Position numbers and translations under genes: made by a program
Assembly (NCBI GenBank): GCA_937925335.1
Contig: CALEWY010000022.1
Span: forward strand, 1-64,000
Source: an uncultured Acidimicrobiales bacterium
Lineage (GTDB): Bacteria; Actinomycetota; Acidimicrobiia; Acidimicrobiales; SZUA-35
Reading direction: 5' to 3'
Length of the DNA stretch: 64,000 nt
In this document: piece after piece, positions 17,053 to 24,692 of the stretch
Numbering within the stretch: position 1 is the first letter of the stretch
Layout: each line of letters opens with the position of its first letter
The notes under the pieces: model-generated
Database searches by the model: none
Seen by the model: the letters and a program-made list of their open reading frames with translations, nothing else
Told to the model about the DNA's origin: nothing

Positions 17053-17460
17053 ATGGTTAGTGTCGACTCCGTGAGGGAAACCACAGGACCACCGCCGGAC
17101 ACACCACCACCACCGAACATGGCGCCGCCCCAGCGCGGCGAAGAGCCATTGAAGGCTTCACCGCCGCCGATCGCGCCGCCGAACATGGCGCCGCCACAGC
17201 ACCACGCCGTGCGCTCAACGTCGAAATCCAACAGCACGACGCTGCTGGTCGTCGGGCTCGTCGGCCTCGCTGCCATCGCAGTCACCCTGGTGTTGGCGAC
17301 CGAACCATCGAGCGACCCCGCGGCGACGACTGGAGAGGTATCGAACTCGTGGTTCTTGAATGTGCTCCCGATCGCTCTTCCGCTGATCTTGGTTGCCACC
17401 CCATTTCTCATCGTGATCGGTGCGATTTTGTACTCTCGAAGACGGGGCCGAGACGTTTGA
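17053..17460 (+). CDS. proline-rich two-helix membrane protein
   Basis: 135 aa from the ATG at 17053. Residues 1-55 are proline-rich with two NMAPPQ repeats (PPPNMAPPQRGEE and PPNMAPPQHH). Two hydrophobic segments follow: LLVVGLVGLAAIAVTLVLA and VLPIALPLILVATPFLIVIG, then a short basic tail (YSRRRGRDV). The proline-rich part should be cytoplasmic by the positive-inside rule. No family is recognised. Confidence 0.65.
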   Translation: MVSVDSVRETTGPPPDTPPPPNMAPPQRGEEPLKASPPPIAPPNMAPPQHHAVRSTSKSNSTTLLVVGLVGLAAIAVTLVLATEPSSDPAATTGEVSNSWFLNVLPIALPLILVATPFLIVIGAILYSRRRGRDV

Positions 17461-17549
17461 GCAACCCCAAAAACGAGTAGGCCGAACGACCAGTCCGGGC
17501 GGTTGGACTGCTCTCGGACGGCTGGCGGTTGACACCTACCGTCGGAACA

Positions 17550-19817
17550 ATGGCCAAAACTTCGGGCGGTTCCTTCTCGCGAGCGACGCAACGTGTGCTC
17601 GGGCTCGTGATGGCGCTTGTCGTTTCGACGGTCTCCGCAGCCACGTTCGGCGCGACGCCGGTATCGGCCGAACTCAGCGACGAAGAGCGCCTCTTCGCGC
17701 CTCAGGCACAGAACCAGTGGGGCGTCGACGGTCTCGATCCGGGCTCGGGCAACTTCCAGTACTTCTCGCCTGTCTTCGCGCTCGAAGAAGTCGGCGATCT
17801 CATGATCACCGGCGGCAAGTTCTTGACCGTCACCAACGGCGTTCAGTCGGTCGATCAGCCCTACCTTGCGGCCTTCGATGTCGAGACCGGCGACTACGTC
17901 TCGTCGTTCGACCCCGAGGTGACGTGGTCCGTTTTTGACCTCGCATCCGACCCTGCTCGCAACCGTGTCTTCGTCGGCGGCGAGTTCCCATCGGTCAACG
18001 GCGATACGAACGCCGCGGGGTTCGCAGCACTCAATCCCCAAACCGGCGAACTCGACCCAGCGTTCGACGTTCGGGTCGGCACCTTCGGTGGTGTCCAACC
18101 TCGCGTGCACGCTCTCGAGGTGTCTGATGGCTATCTCTACATCGGCGGCTTCTTCAGCTGGATCCAAGGGGCCGACGGCCAGCAAATCACGGCCAGTCGC
18201 CTCGCTCGAGTGTCACTCGCGACCGGCCAGATCGACACCGACTGGATCCCCCCGGTGTCCGGCGGTTCGGTCTGGGAACTCGTGGTTGACGAGACCCGAG
18301 ATCGGGTGCTGATCGGCGGCACCTTCACCGTCGTCAACAACACATCGACCGCTGCGTTTGCCATGGTCGAGGTCGACGATGGCACCCTCAGCGACTACGA
18401 CACCGGCTTTGGCCTCTACTACTTCGGTCAAGGCAACTACAGCTTCGCAAGTGCGATGGCAGTCACCGACGATCGGCTTTTGATCGGCGGCCAACGGCAC
18501 CGACTGCTCGTCACCGATCTCGACCTCAACGTGCTTTCGGTCCACGTGACCAATCAGTACAACGCTGCGAACAACGGACGCGGTGGCGATATCCAAGCCA
18601 TCGAGGTATCCGGCAACGTTGCCTTCATCGCTTGTCATTGCTGGGGCCAGATCAACCGCGAACTTCCCGACAAAACGCGAACGATCGAATACACCGATGT
18701 TCGAAGCACCTACGCCGTCAACGTCGATACCGGCGATCTCATCGAATGGTTCCAGCCGGACTTCAGCGGCACATCGGGGCCATGGGCGCTCGCCGTCGAC
18801 CGTGACGATTGCCTGTGGGTCGGCACCGACGCTGTCCAGGCCGGGCAACAGACGGCCCGAGGCGTCGTCAAACTCTGCGAGACCGAGAACCTCGCCGCCC
18901 GACCCGGCGTGACCGCCACACTCAGCAGCACGACCGGCTCACCCGAGGATGCTGCCGAGAACGCGCTCGACGGCGACTACCGAACCAACGGTTCGATCTC
19001 GAACTTTGCGGTCTCACAGCCCGAAGACTCACCGCACATCGACATTGATCTTGGAGCACTTCGTGATGTCGATGACGTGATCCTCTGGGCTCGCACCGAC
19101 GACCAGCGAGATGATCTCCGAAACCTCCACATCTGGGCATCGCCGCTTCCGTTCACAAGCGATGACTGGACCGAGCTCCGGGCCGACCCCAACGTCACCG
19201 AGGTCGCCCGAGTCGGCGACCACGCCGGCAAACGCACGATGACCCTTGGCATCAATCGCCAGGTTCGCTACATCCGAGTCGAGGTTGACTTCAGCGACAC
19301 CGGCGCCGCCGACGCACTCCAATTTGCCGAGATCGCCGTGACCGGCCAGGACGCTCCCCCGGCTGTGGGCGTCACGCTCATCTCCACCTTCCAGAGTCGT
19401 GATCGAATCGTGTTGAAGTGGGATCCGAAGGGCCCGATCGAGATCACCCGAGACGGCACCGTCATCGGCACCGACGACGACGGCTGGTTCACCGACACCG
19501 GCCTCCAGCCCGGCACGACCTACACCTACGTCGCCACCACCCCCGCTGGGGCCACGACGACACTGTCAGCAACGACAGACGGTGATCCGCCTGCCGAGGA
19601 TCTGACGCTCGTCTCCACGTACCAAGATCGAAGTCGGATCGTGTTGAAGTGGGATCCGAAGGGCCCGATCGAGATCACCCGTGACGGCATCATCATCGGA
19701 TCCGACGACGACGGCTGGTTCACCGACACAAACCTTCAGCCAGGCGCCACCTACACATACGTCGCAACCACCTCGGACGGCATGACGGCGACGGTCACCG
19801 CCTCGACGAATCCATAA
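17550..19817 (+). CDS. secreted beta-propeller (delta-60 type) protein with discoidin-like and repeated C-terminal domains
   Basis: 755 aa from the ATG at 17550 (a TTG 21 nt earlier is possible). The signal peptide runs to about residue 42 (VMALVVSTVSAATFGATPVSA). Residues 60-450 hold delta-60-like propeller repeats such as RNRVFVGGEFPSVNGDT, DRVLIGGTFTVVNN and TGELDPAF. Residues about 450-600 resemble an F5/8 (discoidin) domain (AENALDGDYRTNGSISNFAV ... DIDLGALRDVDDVILWARTD). Two 77-residue Fn3-like repeats follow, each with RIVLKWDPKGPIEITRDG. No sorting motif or terminal transmembrane helix is visible. It probably binds surface or environmental carbohydrate; the role is unknown. Confidence 0.8.
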   Translation: MAKTSGGSFSRATQRVLGLVMALVVSTVSAATFGATPVSAELSDEERLFAPQAQNQWGVDGLDPGSGNFQYFSPVFALEEVGDLMITGGKFLTVTNGVQSVDQPYLAAFDVETGDYVSSFDPEVTWSVFDLASDPARNRVFVGGEFPSVNGDTNAAGFAALNPQTGELDPAFDVRVGTFGGVQPRVHALEVSDGYLYIGGFFSWIQGADGQQITASRLARVSLATGQIDTDWIPPVSGGSVWELVVDETRDRVLIGGTFTVVNNTSTAAFAMVEVDDGTLSDYDTGFGLYYFGQGNYSFASAMAVTDDRLLIGGQRHRLLVTDLDLNVLSVHVTNQYNAANNGRGGDIQAIEVSGNVAFIACHCWGQINRELPDKTRTIEYTDVRSTYAVNVDTGDLIEWFQPDFSGTSGPWALAVDRDDCLWVGTDAVQAGQQTARGVVKLCETENLAARPGVTATLSSTTGSPEDAAENALDGDYRTNGSISNFAVSQPEDSPHIDIDLGALRDVDDVILWARTDDQRDDLRNLHIWASPLPFTSDDWTELRADPNVTEVARVGDHAGKRTMTLGINRQVRYIRVEVDFSDTGAADALQFAEIAVTGQDAPPAVGVTLISTFQSRDRIVLKWDPKGPIEITRDGTVIGTDDDGWFTDTGLQPGTTYTYVATTPAGATTTLSATTDGDPPAEDLTLVSTYQDRSRIVLKWDPKGPIEITRDGIIIGSDDDGWFTDTNLQPGATYTYVATTSDGMTATVTASTNP
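19407..19681 (+). repeat. 231-bp-period coding duplication
   Basis: Two copies of a 77-codon unit at the 3' end of the propeller gene. The 44 nt at 19407-19450 recur unchanged at 19638-19681, and much of the rest is near-identical at the DNA level. Low synonymous divergence suggests recent duplication or gene conversion. Confidence 0.9.
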
Positions 19818-19918
19818 ACACGAGCGCGTCGGCGCCTGTCCGCTGACGGTTCACACGTCGTCGTTGCCCAACGCCGGCCACTACTTGCGGCTTCAATCAC
19901 CAGCACTACATTCAGCCC

Positions 19919-20854
19919 ATGCTCGAAGAGACGGTGCGCAAGGGTCCTCGGCTGAAGGCTGGAGATCAAGTCGCCATCGTCTCGCCAGCCAGCTACCCAA
20001 CTCCCGAGCATGTCGCCGACATGGTGAGCGAACTCGAAGGATGGGGTCTAGACGTTCACGTTGGCGAGCATGTCACGGCACAGCATGGCTATATGGCTGG
20101 AACCGATGAGGCTCGTCTCGGTGATCTCAATGTCGCGATCCGTGATCCCGAGATCCGGGCCATATTCGCATCACGCGGCGGCGCTGGTTCCTACCGAATT
20201 GCCGACCACATCGACATCGATGCGGCACGGACCGACCCGAAGCCCTTGATTGGCTTCAGCGACATCACCACCCTTCATCTCACATTTTGGGCACGGGGTC
20301 GCCTTGCCTCGGTGCATGGCTGTATTGGACGCAACCAAGCCGCCGATGATGTGAAACGGCTCATCATGGACGGCGCCGAGCTTCAAATCTCAGCCGACGA
20401 GTCGCTGCTCTCCGGTCCACTTCGCACCGGGGGTAAGGCCATCGGACCGCTGGTTGGCGGCAATCTTCGGGAGATTGCAGGGATGGTTGGTGCCGGTCTG
20501 CCCGACCTCACCGGTTCGGTTTTGTTCGTCGAGGATCTGCGCCATATCGGTTTGGGCCAGGTCGACCGAAACCTCACCCAGTTGCTTCGCTCAGGCTCTT
20601 TGAAGGGAATCGCGGGCATCGCTCTCGGACTCTTTGCGGGGTTCGAGACCTACGACGACCGCGGATGGAACCTGCTCGACGTGCTTCAAGACCGACTCAT
20701 GGGGCTCGGGGTTCCAGTGCTCGGCGGAATCAAGGCGGGCCACGGTGGCGTGAACGAACGAGGCGAGCCGGACCAGCGCTCTCTATGTCTTGGCGGCACT
20801 GTCGAGCTCGACGCGAGTGCAGGCACGCTGACGATGGGTCCATGCGTGAGCTGA
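19919..20854 (+). CDS. ldcA: S66 family LD-carboxypeptidase
   Basis: 311 aa. Murein tetrapeptide LD-carboxypeptidase family, which removes the terminal D-Ala from recycled peptidoglycan tetrapeptides in the cytosol. The fold starts with GDQVAIVSPASY. The nucleophile Ser lies in PLIGFSDITTLHL, the conserved RGGAGSYR loop precedes it, and the other triad members are Glu in LFVEDLRHIG and His in IKAGHGGVNE. No signal peptide is present. The symbol follows family usage; some S66 members instead cleave microcin-like substrates. Confidence 0.88.
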   Translation: MLEETVRKGPRLKAGDQVAIVSPASYPTPEHVADMVSELEGWGLDVHVGEHVTAQHGYMAGTDEARLGDLNVAIRDPEIRAIFASRGGAGSYRIADHIDIDAARTDPKPLIGFSDITTLHLTFWARGRLASVHGCIGRNQAADDVKRLIMDGAELQISADESLLSGPLRTGGKAIGPLVGGNLREIAGMVGAGLPDLTGSVLFVEDLRHIGLGQVDRNLTQLLRSGSLKGIAGIALGLFAGFETYDDRGWNLLDVLQDRLMGLGVPVLGGIKAGHGGVNERGEPDQRSLCLGGTVELDASAGTLTMGPCVS

Positions 20855-20866
20855 GCCCTCAGCTCG

Positions 20867-21943
20867 TTATGTCGTACGGAACTCTTCGTCTGTCGGCGGC
20901 TCAAAGCGTTGCGTGGGCTTCCCGAACTCAAGACAGCAATGCCACAACTTCTTATAGAGCTGGCGGGGTGAGTCTTCCGGATCCCCGGCAACCGAAGGCG
21001 GCGTGAACGAAACACCGTCGAGCACCCTCCCGATCGACGCCGCATCGACCATCCCATCCGGGCGCGCCGCAGTCCCAGCGAGATCGGTCATCTCCGGCCC
21101 GCGGAACTTGGGATCGATGTCGGCCGGCCTCAGCTCCGAACCTTCGTTCCACATCACCTCGAAGCGATATCTCTCTGCTGCTGCGCCGATCTCCCGTGCG
21201 ACGTCTGTTGCTCGAAAGCTGGGGTCGAGCACAATCGCATCGACGTCGCGTGCAAGATCCACGCCTCCGTGAATCTGTGCCTCGACGTAGTGGTCGAGCT
21301 CTCGCGCTGACCCTCGTTCGTTCCGCCCGACGGCCAGACCGTCGAGGAACTGGTCAGGGTCAAGTCGACCGAAGCCCTTTCCGTCTGCACAGCTCTCGAG
21401 AGCGCCCGCAAGAATCGACGTCAACGAATCGGCAGTTCCTACGTCGTCCGGGGCGAGATGGCTGTCACCAACGCAGAACGTCGCCCGGTCGAAACACGCA
21501 GAGTTCAGAACGACGAGGCACGATCCGAATCGAGCCGCCCCACCATAAGAATCACCGAAGAGATCGAGTGCGCCGTAGATCGGGCGTCCCTGCGGGTCTG
21601 TCCCGTATGCATCGCCGAAGAGCGATGATTCCCAAATCTGGCGAGCGCCTCCCGGCACTGCATAGCGCCCGCCATTCGAGATGCCCGTCTCGAACTGAGA
21701 CCGATACCGGCCATCCGCCAACAATCCGGCAGCCACTGTCCGACCGGTGGAGTCGCGGCGATCGGGATGGAAGTTCAGTGTCAACCGACCGTGCTTACTC
21801 ATCGCGTTCAGCGCTTCCGAAACACGACCTGCTTCGACACCGAGCCGGTCGAGCCGAACCGCAGCAGCCGAGCGACAGGCGGCCGCCTGGTTCGCAACGT
21901 TGCGGACCGCTGGATGCGATCCGCTCGCCGTGCTCGATGCCAT
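20867..21943 (-). CDS. DUF3626 domain-containing protein
   Basis: 358 aa, with the conserved DUF3626 features GRLTLNFHPDR near residue 51, YRSQFETGISNG near 80, and FGDAYGTDPQGRPIYGALDL near 109. RFGSCLVVLN and RATFCVGDSHL follow. The biochemical role of the family is unknown; the conserved His/Asp/Arg residues suggest an enzyme. It converges on the LD-carboxypeptidase, 12 bp apart, and begins a stretch of accessory genes with repeats between them. Confidence 0.85.
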   Translation of the reverse strand: MASSTASGSHPAVRNVANQAAACRSAAAVRLDRLGVEAGRVSEALNAMSKHGRLTLNFHPDRRDSTGRTVAAGLLADGRYRSQFETGISNGGRYAVPGGARQIWESSLFGDAYGTDPQGRPIYGALDLFGDSYGGAARFGSCLVVLNSACFDRATFCVGDSHLAPDDVGTADSLTSILAGALESCADGKGFGRLDPDQFLDGLAVGRNERGSARELDHYVEAQIHGGVDLARDVDAIVLDPSFRATDVAREIGAAAERYRFEVMWNEGSELRPADIDPKFRGPEMTDLAGTAARPDGMVDAASIGRVLDGVSFTPPSVAGDPEDSPRQLYKKLWHCCLEFGKPTQRFEPPTDEEFRTT

Positions 21944-21987
21944 GTCTCATCATCGCGCTCAACTCAACCGGACGTGGGTTGGTTAAC

Positions 21988-22019
21988 GAGGTGACCGAGC
22001 ATTGAGGTGACAGAGCATT
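21988..22019. repeat. 16-bp tandem duplication
   Basis: GAGGTGACCGAGCATT then GAGGTGACAGAGCATT (one mismatch), and a partial third unit GAGGCGA. In the 231-bp gap upstream of DUF3626. Confidence 0.9.
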
Positions 22020-22064
22020 GAGGCGAGGCAACGGCACCTCACAACCGACGAACCCTTGAATCGA

Positions 22065-22097
22065 CACTTCAGGCGGATCAAGGCTTGACCCCTGAGG
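22065..22097 (+). repeat. dispersed 33-36 nt repeat, copy A
   Basis: Begins CACTTCAGGCGGATCAAGG and continues CTTGACCCCTGAGG. Four copies in the same orientation surround two small genes; the consensus ends are inverted (CACTTCAGG ... CCTGAAGTG). Confidence 0.7.
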
Positions 22098-22174
22098 TTG
22101 GTGCTGAAGTTGTGCGGGACTCGACGCAAGCGCCGGAAGATCGACCATTGGGCGATGCGTGAGCTGGGAGAGCG

Positions 22175-22699
22175 CTAGTCGGGCTTCGGCGCAGGCCAGT
22201 TTTCACCGCTCGTCCCATCTTCCACCTCTCCTCGGTCGAACGTGCCCCTGATCGGAAGGCGGTCCACAACGAGCGGGATTGCCAACGCGAGCTGTGCGGG
22301 AGAGAGACGCGACGCCAGCGTGATGTACGGAATCCAGGCATTGGCCTCAAAGTAGGGCCACGGCCTTTCCGAAAGTGGCGTAACCGACCGGTGAACTCTG
22401 CGCTGCTCCGCGAGGAGAGCATCGTTGACGACACACGCAAGGACGAGCGCTCCATTCGGCGGAAAGACGCTGACCGACTCCACATGCAACGTCAGAGGCT
22501 CGCTCGGGACCACGCCGACTGCTGACAACGCCTCTTCTGCCGGCATATGTTCGGCGACGCTGAGAGAGCAATGCGGTTGATGAAGGCGGTGCGTCTCGCT
22601 CGCAAGGCTCGGCACACCTTGCTCCTCAAGAGCCAACCAGATCTCGCGAATGCCGGCCGACGTTTCGTCATCCGGCCAAAGCACCACTCCGCGACTCAT
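22175..22699 (-). CDS. 2H phosphoesterase (2'-5' RNA ligase-like) protein with an altered second motif
   Basis: 174 aa. The fold resembles the 2'-5' RNA ligase/2H phosphoesterase family. The first motif is intact as HCSLSV (His43). The second, normally HxTL or HxSL, reads WIPYITLA, with Tyr125 (TAC) in place of His. Both histidines are usually needed for catalysis, so the protein may be inactive, have altered chemistry, or bind RNA only. It lies between dispersed repeat copies A and B. Confidence 0.65.
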   Translation of the reverse strand: MSRGVVLWPDDETSAGIREIWLALEEQGVPSLASETHRLHQPHCSLSVAEHMPAEEALSAVGVVPSEPLTLHVESVSVFPPNGALVLACVVNDALLAEQRRVHRSVTPLSERPWPYFEANAWIPYITLASRLSPAQLALAIPLVVDRLPIRGTFDRGEVEDGTSGENWPAPKPD

Positions 22700-22791
22700 G
22701 GCAAGAACGTAATGCTCCGCCGCTGATTGCGTCCCCGCCTCAGCCCGAAACGAGCCAGCAGACCTGCCTGCGGTCGAACGGCCGTCAGCTG

Positions 22792-22824
22792 CACTTCAGG
22801 CGAATCGAGATCTGACCCCTCGGG
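22792..22824 (+). repeat. dispersed repeat, copy B
   Basis: CACTTCAGGCGAATCGAG followed by ATCTGACCCCTCGGGT, in the 192-bp gap between two leftward genes. The gap is otherwise featureless. Confidence 0.7.
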
Positions 22825-22891
22825 TCAGACGAACCGACTTGGGTTCGGCGAAGCCAAATTCAACGAGCGCAACGGCCGCGACCCCCAACGT

Positions 22892-23350
22892 TCAGCTTGG
22901 CTTGAGACGACCTCTCGTTGCGGGATGATTCTCGATGGCTTCACGAGCGTCAGCTTCTGACCGCCATTGTCGCGGCTTTCCACGTATCGGATCCCACGGC
23001 TTCGAGAGCTGGCGAGCAACCGCAGGGCTGTAAACACCCTCGACCCGGAAGTAGCTGAGATGGCGGATATTCACGACCATCTGGACATAACGACGAGAGC
23101 TTCTGTGCATCCCCACAACAAGGACGTCCTCCCATCCGTCGCCCCACTGAGAAGGCAGAACCCACACCTTCGCTCCAGGTGAAAAGTGTCGGAGTCCCGG
23201 CCGTTCCTCTGCGCCGGGGCCATGAGACGTGAGGTCGGCAACGTTGGCGACAACTGCCCAACACAGAAGATCATCTGGCAGTCGATCGGTGTCGTTGTCG
23301 GTCACCGAACGATTCTGACCCAAACTTCGATGTGAGCGAAGCGGGTGCAA
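22892..23350 (-). CDS. hypothetical protein
   Basis: Up to 152 aa. A GTG at 23305 would give a shorter 137-aa product starting at VTDNDTDRLPDD; neither start has a strong ribosome site. Conserved-looking segments are HFSPGAKVWVLPSQWGDGWE, VVGMHRSSRRYVQMVV and KPRQWRSEADAREAIE. The beta-rich first half looks like a small barrel. No membrane segment or known domain is recognised. Confidence 0.55.
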   Translation of the reverse strand: MHPLRSHRSLGQNRSVTDNDTDRLPDDLLCWAVVANVADLTSHGPGAEERPGLRHFSPGAKVWVLPSQWGDGWEDVLVVGMHRSSRRYVQMVVNIRHLSYFRVEGVYSPAVARQLSKPWDPIRGKPRQWRSEADAREAIENHPATRGRLKPS

Positions 23351-23373
23351 TTCCGGAAGTCGACGCGGGCCAG

Positions 23374-23408
23374 CACTTCCGAATATTCGAGGCTTGACTC
23401 CTGAAGTG
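23374..23408 (+). repeat. dispersed repeat, copy C
   Basis: CACTTCCGAATATTCGAGG then CTTGACTCCTGAAGTG. This copy best shows the inverted ends CACTTC...GAAGTG. Confidence 0.7.
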
Positions 23409-23432
23409 GTCGCTCACTGAGCGCACGAAGGT

Positions 23433-23466
23433 CACTTCAGAACAAATCGAGACTTGGCCCCTGAAG
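23433..23466 (+). repeat. dispersed repeat, copy D
   Basis: CACTTCAGAACAAATCGAG then ACTTGGCCCCTGAAG, 24 nt after copy C and 60 nt before the dapE stop. Confidence 0.7.
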
Positions 23467-23525
23467 ACACTGATCGCGGCCGTTCTGATCGAGGGCCCCC
23501 GGAGGCAAACAGCGCGGCGAAGCGG

Positions 23526-24647
23526 TTAGCCCTCGACGAGGGCGCGAAGAGCGGTGGCCGTGCGTTCGATCGAGGCACGGTGAAGATGTTCCATCTTCGT
23601 GTGAGCGACCGTTGCGTCGCCCGAGCCGAAGTTGGTCGCGGGCACGCCCAGTTGTGCGAACCGAGCAACGTCGGTCCAACCGAGCTTGGAACGAACCTCG
23701 AGCGGCTTGCCCGTGCCGAAACCATCGCGCAGTTCCATCAAGAGCGGATGGGTCAGCGACGGTGGGCAGGCGGCAGACGAATCGAGCACGTTGAATTCGT
23801 CGGTGCTCTCGTCGCCGTCGTCCATGAACGGTGCGACGAGCTCACGCAGGAATGCCTCGGCCTCCGCTGCTGAACGATCGGGCGCGTAACGATGGTGGAT
23901 CCGGACGGCGACTCGATCGGGAACGACGTTGCCCGCCACTCCCCCTTCGATGTTCACGGCTTGCACGGCTTCGCGATAAACGCAGCCATCGATCTCGGGC
24001 GTGCGCGCCTCGTAGGCCTCGAGCGTGGTGAGCAGCTCACCCATCCGGTGAATGGCGTTGCGACCCATCCATGGACGGGCGGTGTGCGCTCGGGCGCCGG
24101 TGAGGACAACCTCAACTCGCATCGCACCCTGGCAGCCAGCTTCGATCGCTCCGTCGGTCGGCTCGCCGAGGATTGCGCAATCGCCCTCGAGAAGTTCGGG
24201 GCGCAGCTCGGCCAACTCCTGCAGCCCGTTGTGCTCCTGGCCCACTTCTTCTCTCGCATAGAAAACGAACGTGAGGTCGACACGAGGATCGGGGACGGTC
24301 CGAGCAACGTCAAAGAAGCAGGCGAGCCCGCCCTTCATGTCGGCTGATCCGACGCCCCACAGGGTGTCGCCCTCGATCCGTGCTGCCGCGTTCGATCCAC
24401 CGGGGAGCTGTTCATCGAATGCCACCGGGACGGTGTCGGTATGACCCGCCAGGATCAGCCGTTGCTCGCGCCCGAGCATCGTTCGAGCAACGAGATTGTC
24501 ACCGACGCGGTCGACTGTGAGGTGATCGCAGGCCCGAAGCTCGCTCTCGAGCCAATCGACAAACGGTGCTTCTTCGAACGACACACTCGGCCGGTTGACA
24601 AGATCGGCGGTGAGGGCGAACACATCGGTTGGGAGGGTGGCAGACAT
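23526..24647 (-). CDS. dapE: succinyl-diaminopimelate desuccinylase
   Basis: 373 aa. M20 metallopeptidase that hydrolyses N-succinyl-LL-diaminopimelate in lysine and peptidoglycan synthesis. LILAGHTDTVPV supplies the first metal His and Asp, GVGSADMKGGLA the bridging Asp, FYAREEVGQEHNG the catalytic Glu pair, and GATVAHTKMEHLH the C-terminal metal His. The dimerisation domain lies between about 175 and 290. The ATG at 24647 has AGGAG 3 nt upstream; a longer frame to 24917 overlaps the divergent gene and lacks similarity. dapC and dapF lie within 7 kb on the same strand. Confidence 0.93.
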   Translation of the reverse strand: MSATLPTDVFALTADLVNRPSVSFEEAPFVDWLESELRACDHLTVDRVGDNLVARTMLGREQRLILAGHTDTVPVAFDEQLPGGSNAAARIEGDTLWGVGSADMKGGLACFFDVARTVPDPRVDLTFVFYAREEVGQEHNGLQELAELRPELLEGDCAILGEPTDGAIEAGCQGAMRVEVVLTGARAHTARPWMGRNAIHRMGELLTTLEAYEARTPEIDGCVYREAVQAVNIEGGVAGNVVPDRVAVRIHHRYAPDRSAAEAEAFLRELVAPFMDDGDESTDEFNVLDSSAACPPSLTHPLLMELRDGFGTGKPLEVRSKLGWTDVARFAQLGVPATNFGSGDATVAHTKMEHLHRASIERTATALRALVEG

Positions 24648-24692
24648 CGCTCCTGACACTACCCGGACGTGTGCCGGGCCTAGCTTGTCGGG

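Noticed and set aside
17049-18185. 378-codon minus-strand frame opposite the small membrane and propeller genes
   Set aside because: The plus-strand genes show clear domains and signal sequences; this frame has none and is a codon-bias shadow.
22065-23466. Repeats as integron attC sites or a CRISPR array
   Set aside because: Core sites of attC are absent, the copies are short and irregularly spaced with genes between, and there are no integrase or cas genes.
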